From contig JAOPWM010000052.1 in assembly GCA_025965695.1 (NCBI GenBank), forward strand, positions 21,153 through 85,152: a stretch of 64,000 nt of DNA, read 5' to 3'. The notes beneath the pieces were generated by a model, which saw only the letters and a program-made list of their open reading frames with translations, did no database searches and was not told the DNA's origin. The position numbers and the translations under genes are program-made. This document shows, piece by piece, positions 34,521 through 43,608 of this stretch. Source of the DNA: Blastococcus sp. Its GTDB lineage: Bacteria; Actinomycetota; Actinomycetes; Mycobacteriales; Geodermatophilaceae. Each line of letters opens with the position of its first letter. Positions within the stretch are counted from its first letter, which is position 1.

Positions 34521-35930
34521 ATGACGATCACCGACCCGACCTTCTACCGAAGCCCGGCCGAGGCCATCGCCGCCCCGACCGAGCAGCTCGCCTACGTGGT
34601 CACCTTCGACCGGGCCGGTGCGGTCCCGGACGCGCTCGCCGTCGTCGACGTCGACCAGCACTCCGACGACTACGGCACCGTCGTCGGCTGGGCCGACCTG
34701 CCCACCACCGGCGACGAGCTGCACCACTTCGGGTGGAACGCCTGCTCCAGTGCGCTCATGCACGAGGGCCACGACATGGGTGAGGACGGGCTGCAGCGCC
34801 GTTTCCTGCTGCTGCCGGGCCTGCGCAGCTCGCGCATCCACGTCTACGACACCCAGCCCGACCCGCGCTCCCCCCGACTGCACAAGACCGTCGAGGCAAA
34901 GGAGCTGGCGGAGCGGGCGGGATACTCCCGGCCGCACACCCTGCACTGCGGGCCGGACGGCGTCTTCCTCACGTGCCTGGGCGCAGGCGACGGGAGCGAT
35001 GGGCCGGGCGGCATCGCACTGCTCGACCACAACACGTTCGACGTCCTCCGGGCATGGGAGACCGACCGGGGGCCGCAGTACCTGGCCTACGACGCGTGGT
35101 GGCACCTCAACCAGAACGTCCTGGTGTCCAGCGAATGGGGCACGCCCTCGATGATCGAGAACGGCCTGGTGCCCGAGCTGCTGCTCGGTCAGGAGTACGG
35201 ACACCGGATCCACTTCTGGGACCTGGCGGAGGGCCGGAACCTGCAGACGGTCGACCTCGGCCCCGAGCACCAGATGACGCTGGAGCTGCGCCCCTCGCAT
35301 GACCCCGAGGCGACGTGGGGATTCGTCGGCGTCGTGGTCTCCACGGCCGACCTGTCCGCCTCGGTCTGGCGGTGGCACCGCGAGGGAACCGAATGGAAGG
35401 TCGACAAGGTCATCACGATCCCTGCCGAGCCCGCCGATCCGGCCGACCTCCCGCCCGCGCTGCAGTCGTTCGGTGCCGTCCCGCCGCTGGTCACCGACAT
35501 CGACCTGTCCGTCGACGACCGAATGCTGTACGTGTCGTGCTGGGGTACCGGTGAGCTCAAGCAGTTCGACGTGTCCGATCCTGCGAGCCCGCGCGAGGTC
35601 GGTGCGGTCCACCTAGGAGGGATCATCCGCCGCGCGGCGCACCCGTCCGCGCCGGCGGAGCAGTTGGCCGGCGGTCCGCAGATGGTGGAGGTCAGCCGCG
35701 ACGGTCGGCGCGTCTACGTCACCAATTCGCTGTACGGGGCGTGGGACGACCAGTTCTACCCGGACGGGGTCGGGGCCTGGATGGCCAAGATCGACACCGA
35801 CCCGTCGGCCGGCGGGCTCAGCATCGACGAACGTTTCTTCCCGCACGGCCAGGACTTCCGCGGACGGCGGACACACCAGGTGCGCCTCCAGGGAGGTGAC
35901 GCCTCCTCGGACTCCTACTGCTACCGCTGA
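34521..35930 (+). CDS. Selenium-binding protein 56 / methanethiol oxidase family
   Basis: 469-aa seven-bladed propeller of the SELENBP1/methanethiol oxidase family, which converts methanethiol to formaldehyde, sulfide and peroxide. The diagnostic FGWNACSSA places the selenium/thiol-binding Cys at residue 75, and metal-ligand-type motifs RPHTLHCGPDG and HDMG occur as in the family. Full length. ATG 34521 follows GAGGAGAACCG. No visible partner genes; the family is often accompanied by copper-chaperone genes, which I do not see here. Confidence 0.92.
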   Translation: MTITDPTFYRSPAEAIAAPTEQLAYVVTFDRAGAVPDALAVVDVDQHSDDYGTVVGWADLPTTGDELHHFGWNACSSALMHEGHDMGEDGLQRRFLLLPGLRSSRIHVYDTQPDPRSPRLHKTVEAKELAERAGYSRPHTLHCGPDGVFLTCLGAGDGSDGPGGIALLDHNTFDVLRAWETDRGPQYLAYDAWWHLNQNVLVSSEWGTPSMIENGLVPELLLGQEYGHRIHFWDLAEGRNLQTVDLGPEHQMTLELRPSHDPEATWGFVGVVVSTADLSASVWRWHREGTEWKVDKVITIPAEPADPADLPPALQSFGAVPPLVTDIDLSVDDRMLYVSCWGTGELKQFDVSDPASPREVGAVHLGGIIRRAAHPSAPAEQLAGGPQMVEVSRDGRRVYVTNSLYGAWDDQFYPDGVGAWMAKIDTDPSAGGLSIDERFFPHGQDFRGRRTHQVRLQGGDASSDSYCYR

Positions 35931-36149
35931 GCGCGCCGGCCTGGCGATCCGGCTCGCGGATACGACGGGATGCGCGACTCGTCGTGCGAGAGGACCTCGA
36001 ACAGCGCCTGGGCACAGTGCACAGGGCCTACGACGAGCGCCCTGACCTCGAGCGCTTCGCCGCCCGTGCCCCGAAGAACTGGCTCCGCAGTACCGGCGCT
36101 GCCCGAGAGGTGACGGCGAACGACGACTGCGTCGTCGTGTGCATCTACG
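35931..36149. other. Gene-poor stretch with an unplaced short open frame
   Basis: A forward frame from GTG 35984 to 36163 (59 codons, beginning VREDLEQRLGTVHRAYDER) has gene-like codon usage but no ribosome site and no recognised family. It may be a fragment. Confidence 0.35.
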
Positions 36150-36300
36150 GGCGGGGATCGTGATCGTCGCCGTGACGTTGCTCGCGGCGGTGTCGAACCG
36201 GATGACCGCACCGGCGACAGGGTCGGCGATGGAGGCGAATCGCCCGTCGGGTGCGATGGCCATGTAATGCGGCGCCCTGCCGGTGACGACCGCTGGACCG
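36150..36300 (-). pseudogene. Fragment of a YVTN/YncE-type beta-propeller gene
   Basis: Read leftward from about 36300, the frame gives AVVTGRAPHYMAIAPDGRFA followed by SIADPVAGAVIRFDTAASNV, one and a half blades of a YncE-like surface propeller (the AIAPDGR...IADP...V..FD pattern). The frame breaks on both sides and there is no start or stop for a full gene. Only this piece is recognisable. Confidence 0.45.
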
Positions 36301-36370
36301 ACCCCGGGGTCCGCCGCACTTGCCGGGCTGAGCGCCCCGCGTGTGAGACGTGGCCGCCGCGAGAACGGTG

Positions 36371-36955
36371 TCAGGGCCGCCCCACACGTGGATCCTGGCC
36401 CTTGTGGTGCCGGTGCCCCGTAGTGAGCCGGTGTGTCAGCCGCGGGATCGCGCTGCTGAAGTCGTGACGTGCGATGCCGGCCCGAAGCCCTCGCCGAGCA
36501 GGTCGCGCCTCTGCGGACAGCTCAGGCGTGCGAGGGACGGCGCCGCTTGCTTCGCCGTCGACGAGCGACGGATCCTCGCCCCGCGCCTTGGAGGACCTCG
36601 CCGCCGGGGTCCGGCCGCCGAGGACGGCGTGTCGGACGGCGTCCCCCATCTGCGGTCGCGGCCTCACGCGCCGTGCGGCCTGTGTGCGCGAGGTCGCCGA
36701 GATCCGGCCCGCTGCCTGGGGCGGGACACGGATCGACGCGGCGGCGCGCCCCGCTACGACCGCCGTTCTCGCCGCTGCACGACGCAGCCGGGCAGCGGCC
36801 GCCGGCGGGGACGTGGGTGGAGCGGTGGCCGCGCGCCGGGAGGCGCGCGCCGCTCTTCGCTCCCGTTCCCAACGCGCGGTAGAGCTACGGGCCAGAGCAA
36901 TGACGCAGGCGGAGACCAGAAGGAACCCGCCGGCAAGCACGATCACCCTCAACAT
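36371..36955 (-). CDS. Hypothetical single-pass membrane protein, Arg/Ala-rich
   Basis: 194 aa. The N-terminus MLRVIVLAGGFLLVSACVIA is one transmembrane helix or signal anchor, followed by WERERRAARASRRAA and a long Arg/Ala/Pro-rich, probably disordered tail. GGGGGACCGGC precedes the ATG. No family recognised. GC at third positions is gene-like through most of the frame. It reads away from the tail cluster and shares the 290-base gap with its first gene. Confidence 0.45.
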   Translation of the reverse strand: MLRVIVLAGGFLLVSACVIALARSSTARWERERRAARASRRAATAPPTSPPAAAARLRRAAARTAVVAGRAAASIRVPPQAAGRISATSRTQAARRVRPRPQMGDAVRHAVLGGRTPAARSSKARGEDPSLVDGEASGAVPRTPELSAEARPARRGLRAGIARHDFSSAIPRLTHRLTTGHRHHKGQDPRVGRP

Positions 36956-37244
36956 GCCGGTCCCCCGGTGCAGCCTCGGAGGTTCCGGCTCCCGGTCGTC
37001 CGAAGCGCGTCCCGACGATCCCGCCGACAGGGCCGAGCGGCAAGAAGAAGAGGCGCGGCACGACATCAACCGTTATGGACTCGCCCAGACATGACAGGGG
37101 GCCACCCGGTGATTACCGCGGCGATCGGCGTCGGGTACCAGCAGGATTGCTGAGCGGGTGACGCTCCGGTGACGGTCCCTCCGTGACGATGACCCGCATG
37201 AGGTCGCCAGCTGGGGTACGCGGTCAGCGCACCGGGCGGCGGCA

Positions 37245-38459
37245 GTGAGCCGGTTCGGCTGGCGGGCCCGCCGGCCGACGCCCCCGCCCCAGGTGCCCGC
37301 CAGGAACGGCGGCCGCGTCTTCGTCGCCGAACCCGGCCAAGCGGCCGTGCGTGAGGTGACGGCGGATGTCGTTCTCCCGGCCCTGACCGCGACCTCCGTG
37401 CCGGAGGCGGTTGGCCCGGAGGCGGTTGGCGAGGTGCCGGAAGCTGACGCGGGAGCCCCTTCGACACCTGCGAGCACCGGTCCGATCGTGGTGTCGTCCC
37501 CGGATGCGGCGGTCTCCGCCGTCGTGGCCGCGCTGTCGGGGTACCTGCGGCCGGTCGCCGAGATGCCCGACCCGACCGTCGTCGTGCTCCAAGTGGGCGA
37601 CCGGACCCTGGGGCTCGGCAATTCGCGAGGGCTCGAGGCGATCGGCCCCTTCGACGCTGCCGAGCTGTTCGGCGGCCGGATCGACTGCGTCGTGCGCTTC
37701 CAGGTATGGGGTGCCGACGTCTCAGCCGCGGACACCGCGATGACCGAGCTGCAGGGTCGCCTGCTGGGCGCACGGGCGAGCTTGTTCCACGCCGGTTTCC
37801 TGACGTTCGACGGGGTCGCAGGTGCCTTGCCGGCCGGCGAGCGCGATGCCTGGTCGCGCACCGCGGACTACCACGCCCTCGTCGAGTACCACCTCGCCGC
37901 GGCACCGAGCGCAGGCAGCCTCATCGCCGCGATCCCCGTCGACGCGAAGCAGGAGGTGGCCGGCTCGCTCGTGAGCGAGCTGGCCACGGTCACCGGCGAC
38001 ACGGTCCGTTGGGATCTGGGCAGCGCGCCGGCGCTCGTGGTGCGCGGCCGGCGCAGCGTCGAGCAACTGGCGGTCACCGCGTTCCTGCCGGCACCGCAGC
38101 CGTCGGGGGCGGTCCGGATCCAGCGCACGCACGACGGCGCTACCGGGATGCCGACGGACTACCCGACGCTGCCCGCGCTGCTGGCAGCGGTCGCCGACCC
38201 GGTCGCTCCCGAGCGCAACGGCCGGTACAGCTTCCCGTCGCTGGCCGCCTTCGTCGCGACCTTCGATGTCGCCGGCAGCCTGCTGCTCGCCGACCCGGAT
38301 CACCCGGATCACACCGACGACTACGTGGTCGGGCAGCTGTCGCTCGAACCGCCGATCCGGCTGACGGCAGCGACGGACCGACTCGAGATCTCGCTCCAGA
38401 CGTCGCCGCTGGATCACCCGGGAGTGGTCTACCTGCGCCCAGCGCGAGCCCTGTACTGA
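37245..38459 (+). CDS. Putative tail terminator/completion protein of the contractile particle
   Basis: 404 aa, first gene of the tail cluster. The first ~85 residues are Pro/Ala-rich and disordered, with a 15-base in-tandem duplication (PEAVGPEAVGEVPEA). The middle region, DCVVRFQVWGADVSAADTAM, then ELQGRLLGARASLFHAGFL and TADYHALVEYHLA, resembles the compact fold of phage tail-terminator/completion proteins, but I base this only on pattern and on its position before the sheath gene. GTG start; no clear ribosome site. It ends 16 bases before the sheath gene. Confidence 0.55.
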   Translation: MSRFGWRARRPTPPPQVPARNGGRVFVAEPGQAAVREVTADVVLPALTATSVPEAVGPEAVGEVPEADAGAPSTPASTGPIVVSSPDAAVSAVVAALSGYLRPVAEMPDPTVVVLQVGDRTLGLGNSRGLEAIGPFDAAELFGGRIDCVVRFQVWGADVSAADTAMTELQGRLLGARASLFHAGFLTFDGVAGALPAGERDAWSRTADYHALVEYHLAAAPSAGSLIAAIPVDAKQEVAGSLVSELATVTGDTVRWDLGSAPALVVRGRRSVEQLAVTAFLPAPQPSGAVRIQRTHDGATGMPTDYPTLPALLAAVADPVAPERNGRYSFPSLAAFVATFDVAGSLLLADPDHPDHTDDYVVGQLSLEPPIRLTAATDRLEISLQTSPLDHPGVVYLRPARALY

Positions 38460-38475
38460 CCAAGGAGAGCGACCC

Positions 38476-40155
38476 ATGACCGAGATGATCTTGCCGGGGA
38501 CGTACATCCAGGTGCGGCCCGAGGGGCTCATCGTCCCCGGCCGCGTGTCGGTGGGGACGGTCGGCGTGGTGGGCACGGCCCAGAAGGGGCAGCTCAGCAC
38601 GCCGACGGCGGTCAGCGGCTTCCTGGACGCCCGCGACCGGTTCGGCCGCTACGACCCATGGGTCGACGGAGCGAGCAACGAGCTCACCCTCGTTCGCGCG
38701 ATCGAGATCGCGGCCGCCCACGGCGCGACGTCGATCATCGCCGTGCGCGTCTCCGCGGTGGACACCCATGGCGTTCCGACGGCGACGGCGGCGACCTACG
38801 CGCTCGGATCCACCGGCGGCGCGTGCGCCGAGCTGACGGCGAACTCCCCCGGGACCTGGGGCAACGACCTCACCGTCCAGGTCGTCGCCGCGGACGAACC
38901 CGCCTTCGTGGGTCCGGAGCAGCACGCCGGGAACGCCGCGGCGTCCTTGGCGCACAAGCCCGTGCTCAAGAGCGCGCGCAACCGCGTCCAGCTGTTCACC
39001 GCGGCCGACGGCGTGACCCGGCCACTGGAGGTCCTCTACGACGACCACCCCGGGGCCCCGGGCAGGAATCAGGTCAAGATCGACCGTACGACGGGCGGCT
39101 TGGCGTTCAGTGGCGCGCTCGACGCAGCGGACAAGGTCACTGCCTGGTACTCCGTGGACCCGGCCAGCGCGGCCACGGTCGTGCTGCGGTTCGAGAGCAG
39201 CACGGAGCGGTACACCGTCGTCAGCGGCGATGACCTCGTCGAGGACATCACCGCCTCCGGTTGGGTGACGGCGACGAAGGGCCAGCACTCCGGGGAGCTT
39301 CCCACTCGGATGTCGGACCCTGCGGCATTCGGAACCGGCACGAACACACGCGGGAGCAACGGCGAGTCCGCCGTCGACACCGACTACGAGGCCGCCCTCG
39401 CCACCCTGCTCAACGAGGACGCCCACATCATCGTGGGAGCCGGCCGGACGACGACCTTCGCCGGCAAGCTGAACGGGCACTGCCAGCTCGCGAGCAGCGA
39501 CGTCATCCGCCGAGACCGGACCGGGGTCGTCGGGGGCGCTCCCGGGACCAGCCTGGACACCCTGCGCGGGCACAACATCGACAGCGACCGAGTGGTGCTC
39601 GTGGCACCCGGCATCGTCTTCGGCGACGCCGCCGCGGGCGTCGACGTGAGACTGCCCGGCGCGTACGCCGCAGCAGCCGTGGCGGGACTGCTCTCGAGCT
39701 ATCCGCCTCATACCAGTCTGACCAACAAGGTGCTCTCCGTCGGCGATCTGGAGACGCGTTACACGCTGGCCGAGCTGACCCAGCTCGTGCAAGCACGCGT
39801 CCTGGCGCTGGAGGCCCGGCAGGGGATTCGTGTGGTCCAGGGCATCACGACATCGACCAACACCGCCTGGCACCAGATCACCACCAGACGCATCGTCGAC
39901 TACGCCAAGTTCGGCGTCCGCTCGGCGGCGCTCTCCTACATCGGTCTGCTGAACAACGAGCGCGTGCGCACCGCGCTGCGGACGACGATCACGAGCTTCC
40001 TCAACGGGATGGTCGACGACGAGATGCTCATCAGCTACACCCTCGACGTGACCGCGACCCGGGACCAGGAGCGCCAGGGAATCGTCGCCGTGACCATGGT
40101 CCTGCGGCCCACCTTCAGCATCGACTTCATCAAGGTCACGATGTTCCTCGAGTGA
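38476..40155 (+). CDS. Contractile tail sheath protein
   Basis: 559 aa. Begins MTEMILPGTYIQVRPEGLIV with VSVGTVGVVGTAQKG, the typical start of eCIS/Mu/T4-type sheath proteins (hook, then GTVGxVGxAxKG). The C-terminal handshake domain is recognisable as RQGIRVVQGITTSTNTAWHQ followed by RRIVDYAKFGVR, then LRTTITSFLNGMVDDEMLI and the final strand VTMVLRPTFSIDFIKVTMFL. Sheath subunits polymerise around the tube and contract to drive it through a membrane. A single sheath gene here, unlike the two to three of Afp/PVC. RBS GGAGAGCGACCC. Confidence 0.9.
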   Translation: MTEMILPGTYIQVRPEGLIVPGRVSVGTVGVVGTAQKGQLSTPTAVSGFLDARDRFGRYDPWVDGASNELTLVRAIEIAAAHGATSIIAVRVSAVDTHGVPTATAATYALGSTGGACAELTANSPGTWGNDLTVQVVAADEPAFVGPEQHAGNAAASLAHKPVLKSARNRVQLFTAADGVTRPLEVLYDDHPGAPGRNQVKIDRTTGGLAFSGALDAADKVTAWYSVDPASAATVVLRFESSTERYTVVSGDDLVEDITASGWVTATKGQHSGELPTRMSDPAAFGTGTNTRGSNGESAVDTDYEAALATLLNEDAHIIVGAGRTTTFAGKLNGHCQLASSDVIRRDRTGVVGGAPGTSLDTLRGHNIDSDRVVLVAPGIVFGDAAAGVDVRLPGAYAAAAVAGLLSSYPPHTSLTNKVLSVGDLETRYTLAELTQLVQARVLALEARQGIRVVQGITTSTNTAWHQITTRRIVDYAKFGVRSAALSYIGLLNNERVRTALRTTITSFLNGMVDDEMLISYTLDVTATRDQERQGIVAVTMVLRPTFSIDFIKVTMFLE

Positions 40156-40202
40156 CGCGCGGTCCCCCCGATCACGCATTTCTGTTCGAAAGGAGGAGCC
40201 GC

Positions 40203-40736
40203 GTGGCTCTCAACAACATCTACGTGGGCTCGCACGGCACGCTCGGAATCGCCGTCGAAGGGAGCCCGGCCCAGCAGGCCGATTTCACGGCGATCAGCGA
40301 CGCCTACACGTCCGCGATCGTCGGCCGGGTCACCGCGGTCGAGGTGTGCGTCCAGACCGAGCTCGAGGAGTTCTTCGAGATCGGTGCGCGCGACGTCAGC
40401 ACGATCTCGACCGGGAACGTCCACGTCAGCGGCAGCATCGGGCGCGCGTACATGAACGGAGCGCTGCTCTTCCTGCTGCTGGGCCGCGGCGCCGCGGAGA
40501 ACGGCCTGACCACGCTCCAGCCGAGCTTCGTGCTGAACCTGACGCTGCGCGATCCCCAGATCCCCACCAACGCCCTGAAGGTCAACGTGTTCGGCGTGAA
40601 GTTCGAGACATGGGGGTTCAGCGTTCCGCAGGAGAGCTTCGTGATGGAGCACCTGCGGTTCAAGGCGACGCGGGTCGGCCTGCTGGACAACGAGGCAGGC
40701 AAGGACATCGCGGTCGCCTTCCCGGCGCCGGCGTAG
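40203..40736 (+). CDS. Tail tube protein
   Basis: 177 aa, immediately after the sheath, as usual for tube subunits. Begins MALNNIYVGSHGTLGIAVEG and contains FFEIGARDVSTISTGNVHVS, SGSIGRAYMNGALLFLLLGR and the strand SFVLNLTLRDPQ, matching the beta-barrel ring architecture of Mu/T4-type tubes. The GTG start has a strong AGGAGG site. Only one tube gene is visible, so the same subunit probably forms the whole tube. Confidence 0.8.
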   Translation: MALNNIYVGSHGTLGIAVEGSPAQQADFTAISDAYTSAIVGRVTAVEVCVQTELEEFFEIGARDVSTISTGNVHVSGSIGRAYMNGALLFLLLGRGAAENGLTTLQPSFVLNLTLRDPQIPTNALKVNVFGVKFETWGFSVPQESFVMEHLRFKATRVGLLDNEAGKDIAVAFPAPA

Positions 40737-40752
40737 GCGAGCGGGACCGGCC

Positions 40753-41238
40753 ATGACACTCACCGCCGAGGACCTGCTCGGCGGCGCCGGCGTGACGCAC
40801 GACGTCGCGGTCCCGCCGGCGTTGCTGACGCCGGGCGACCGGGCGAGCGACGGGACGGACGACGGCCCGACCACGGTCGTCCTGCGCCCGCTGACCGTGC
40901 GCGACCTCCAGCAGATCGCGCGAGCCGGGCAGGACGACGACGGGCTGTCGGCGGCACTGATGATCCAGCAGTCCCTGGTCCGGCCCGCCCTCGGCTTCGA
41001 GGAGGTGACCCGGCTCCCGGCCGGGCTGGCCCGGTTCCTCGTCGAGCGGATCAACGAGATCAGCGGGGTGGACGCCGGGCGTGACGAGCTGGCGGAGCTG
41101 GTGCAGACGCCGCTGGCACGCGCCTGCTTCATCCTCGCCAGGGAGTTCGGCTGGACGCCGGAGGAGGTGAGCGGGATGACGATCGGCCAGATCCTGCTCT
41201 ACCTCGAGATGTCGCGGGCCGGTGAATCCGACCGATGA
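40753..41238 (+). CDS. Tail assembly chaperone-like protein
   Basis: 161 aa, small acidic helical protein lying between tube and the tape-measure position. It contains VVLRPLTVRDLQQIARAG and PLARACFILAREFGWTPEEV, resembling gp41/E-type tail assembly proteins that coat the tape measure. There is no sign of a programmed frameshift; instead the stop overlaps the next start (ATGA). Assignment rests on position and weak similarity. Confidence 0.6.
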   Translation: MTLTAEDLLGGAGVTHDVAVPPALLTPGDRASDGTDDGPTTVVLRPLTVRDLQQIARAGQDDDGLSAALMIQQSLVRPALGFEEVTRLPAGLARFLVERINEISGVDAGRDELAELVQTPLARACFILAREFGWTPEEVSGMTIGQILLYLEMSRAGESDR

Positions 41239-42626
41239 CATTTCCCTTCCCGGCGGCGCAGCGCGCAGCGGTGCTGCTTCGCACGAACCGGAGACTGCTG
41301 CTCTGGTCGCGTGCACTGTCGGGGCCGGTGCGGCGAGCCCGCCGGACGTCGCTGCTGTGCGCCTGGGTGCAGGAACCACTCCAGCCACCACGGTTGCGAC
41401 AGGGGTCCCTCCTCGGCAGTTGCCTCGCTGACATCGTCGGTGACGCCCGTGCCGGGCGCGGCAGAGCGGACCCCGAGCCCTGGCCGGTCGGCCCTGGGAT
41501 CCCCCGTCCCGCGCCGCGGGCGCGTGCCGGTGCACGAGCGATCCGCGACCCCGCCGGCGGCCGGCCCGGCGGATCTCCCCCGCCCGTGGAGCCCCCGTAC
41601 GCGGAGCCCGCGCCTGCGGAGCCCGGGCCTGCGGCGCGTACGCCACATCCCTCCCGGCCGCAGGTATTCCCGCCGCGGGCCTTCCGGCGACAGGCATCCC
41701 CGCCGCACGCTCCGCCGCCGCACGCCCCCCCGCCGCAGGCCCCCCCGCCGCAGGCCTCGACGTCGCAGGCCTCCCGGCCTCCGGGGCCACGGCCGGTGGG
41801 CGGTCACGGGACGGTCGACGGGGCGACGCTCCGCCGATTGGCGGGACCGGCCGTTCCGGCGCCGGTGATGCCGGCGCGGCGGATGGTGCCTCCGTCGGCA
41901 GCGGTGCGCCGGCCCCGGCCCGAGCGCTGCTCACCGGAGGCCCCGCTCGCGCCGGCCACGGCGCGGTCGGCACGTCACCTCAGCGGGCGGACCGGAGCCG
42001 CAGATGCGTCACGGTCCGCGATCCTCCGACCAGGCCGCCTCCACGTCGACGGACCCGTGGCGCCGTCGGACATCCTGTTCCTCCGCGCTGGTCCCGCAGT
42101 GACCGGCGACCGGTCCGGACGCGTGCGTCCCGGCCGGTCGGGCGCCGATCCCGAACGGCGGCGCAGACGGCGCGCCGATGCCGGCCCTCCGGTGACGGCC
42201 GCGTCCGGACCGGTCCGGGAGGGCTGGTCCCCCACAGCCACCGGCGCCGACGGCACACGGCCGCCCGAGACGCCGGTCACCCGAACGGCGCAGAGGTCCG
42301 CTGTGGCAACGGCTGCGCCGGTCTTCGGGCCCAGGGGGCCCGGGGGCAACCGCGGCACGCCCCCGCGCGACGACGTCCCCGCGCCGGTCGTGCCGCCGAC
42401 GGCGTCCGAGCGACTCGGACCGGCGCCCGTCCTGACCCCGTCCCAGCCGGCGATGGTCGCCCCGGAACCACCGGCAGGCCAGACCATGCCCGTTGCCGCC
42501 GGCACCCTGCGGCGAGCAGCCGCTCGGGACGGGGCGCTGCCGGACTTCCTGGACGACGACGAGCTCACCCGGCGGATGGCGCAGGTGCTGCAGGACGAGG
42601 CCCGCCGCTATGGGATCGAGGTCTGA
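41235..42626 (+). CDS. Pro/Arg/Ala-rich protein at the tape-measure position
   Basis: 463 aa, mostly low complexity (runs such as PPHAPPPHAPPPQAPPPQA) and probably disordered; only the last ~25 residues (DDDELTRRMAQVLQDEARRY) look folded and conserved. Tape-measure proteins are usually long and helical, which this is not, so its job is unknown. Caution: between 41235 and about 41600 alternative frames are also open with similar codon usage, so a frameshift in the N-terminal half cannot be excluded. The C-terminal half is firmer. Overlaps the previous gene by 4 bases. Confidence 0.6.
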   Translation: MTFPFPAAQRAAVLLRTNRRLLLWSRALSGPVRRARRTSLLCAWVQEPLQPPRLRQGSLLGSCLADIVGDARAGRGRADPEPWPVGPGIPRPAPRARAGARAIRDPAGGRPGGSPPPVEPPYAEPAPAEPGPAARTPHPSRPQVFPPRAFRRQASPPHAPPPHAPPPQAPPPQASTSQASRPPGPRPVGGHGTVDGATLRRLAGPAVPAPVMPARRMVPPSAAVRRPRPERCSPEAPLAPATARSARHLSGRTGAADASRSAILRPGRLHVDGPVAPSDILFLRAGPAVTGDRSGRVRPGRSGADPERRRRRRADAGPPVTAASGPVREGWSPTATGADGTRPPETPVTRTAQRSAVATAAPVFGPRGPGGNRGTPPRDDVPAPVVPPTASERLGPAPVLTPSQPAMVAPEPPAGQTMPVAAGTLRRAAARDGALPDFLDDDELTRRMAQVLQDEARRYGIEV

Positions 42627-42628
42627 CC

Positions 42629-43171
42629 ATGCGCCCGATGCTGGACGACCTGGAGCTGCCCCAGGTGCAGGAGATCGGTACGTACGACCGGCGCGCGCTG
42701 GCCGAGCACCAGGCCCCCGGCGGGGACGGCAGCCATCTGCAGGACCTGGGTCGCCGCCCGACGCGGGTCGCGCTGTGGGGAGTCGCGACCGGTGACGACG
42801 CTCCGGCGTTCGTGGACAAGCTCGAGGCGAAGTTCCGCGCGGGAACGCCCTTCGACTTCGTCGCCGACATCACCGCCGACGCCCACATCGAGAAGGTCGT
42901 CATCGATGACCTTCAGTTGCAGCAGATCGCCGGTAGACCCGACCGGACCGCGTTCGTGCTGAGCCTGCGCCAGTTCCTGGAACCGGTTGAGCCGGCCGAT
43001 CTCGCGGCGATCGATGTCGGGATCCTCGACGACGCCACCGCCCTGATGAGCGGTCTCGTCGACGGACTGGCGCTCGGACAGGAGTTCGTCACGAACCTGG
43101 AACGTTTCGTGCCGACGCTGTCGGAATTGCTCGACCGGCTTCAGAAACTGCCCAGACCGCAGCACCCCTAG
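42629..43171 (+). CDS. Tail protein with DNA-circulation/gpU-like N-terminal domain
   Basis: 180 aa. The first ~120 residues (LDDLELPQVQEIGTYDRRAL, then LQDLGRRPTRVALWGV, DKLEAKFRAGTPFDF and LSLRQFLEPVEP) are homologous to the N-terminus of the protein at 43609 and resemble DNA-circulation-N / Afp7-like tail proteins that connect tube and baseplate. The C-terminal ~60 residues form helices. It starts 2 bases after the previous stop. Confidence 0.65.
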   Translation: MRPMLDDLELPQVQEIGTYDRRALAEHQAPGGDGSHLQDLGRRPTRVALWGVATGDDAPAFVDKLEAKFRAGTPFDFVADITADAHIEKVVIDDLQLQQIAGRPDRTAFVLSLRQFLEPVEPADLAAIDVGILDDATALMSGLVDGLALGQEFVTNLERFVPTLSELLDRLQKLPRPQHP

Positions 43172-43180
43172 GGAGACGTC

Positions 43181-43594
43181 GTGGCCACCAACCTCTTCGA
43201 TGACCTGAAGAAGGCGCTGCAGGATCTCAAGGACTTCCTCGCGGCCAAGAAGGACCTGATCAAGCCGGCGGTCAGCGCCCTCAAGGGGCTCGGTCTCCCG
43301 ATCGGCGATCTCCTCACGCAGCTGATCACGTTGCTGACCAAGCTCGAGACGGAGATCAAGAACCTCGACACCAGCCAGGTGCCCGCCCTCGGCGACATCT
43401 CGAGCTTCACGGGCAGCGTGCGCACCCTCCTCCAGGCGGCGAAGAACCTGCTGCCCGCGGAGGGCGCCGCGATCGACCAGGTGCTCGGGGTCGCCGACGT
43501 GGTGACCAGCCTGCCGTCGCTGGACCAGATCAAGAAGGAGATCACCGACCTGATCGAGGCAATCATCATCGACCTGCGCGACCTGAACGCATAA
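43181..43594 (+). CDS. Small amphipathic helical protein of the tail cluster
   Basis: 137 aa, nearly all helix, with Leu/Ile at regular spacing and charged faces: LFDDLKKALQDLKDFLAAKK, then LLTQLITLLTKLETEIKNL and DQIKKEITDLIEAIIIDL. Coiled-coil or bundle-forming. Family not recognised. A structural or chaperone role in the tail is inferred from its location between two paralogous tail genes. GTG start with TAGGGAGACGTC upstream. Confidence 0.65.
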   Translation: MATNLFDDLKKALQDLKDFLAAKKDLIKPAVSALKGLGLPIGDLLTQLITLLTKLETEIKNLDTSQVPALGDISSFTGSVRTLLQAAKNLLPAEGAAIDQVLGVADVVTSLPSLDQIKKEITDLIEAIIIDLRDLNA

Positions 43595-43608
43595 GGGAGG
43601 CGGATCAC

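Noticed and set aside
38140..40179. 679-codon open frame antisense to the sheath gene
   Set aside because: It is a shadow of the high-GC coding strand: no motifs, no start signal, and the sheath frame is unambiguous.
41222..41431. Alternative 69-codon frame beginning MNPTDDISLPGG
   Set aside because: It stops after 69 codons and has lower GC at third positions than the frame starting at 41235. Kept only as a caution about a possible frameshift.
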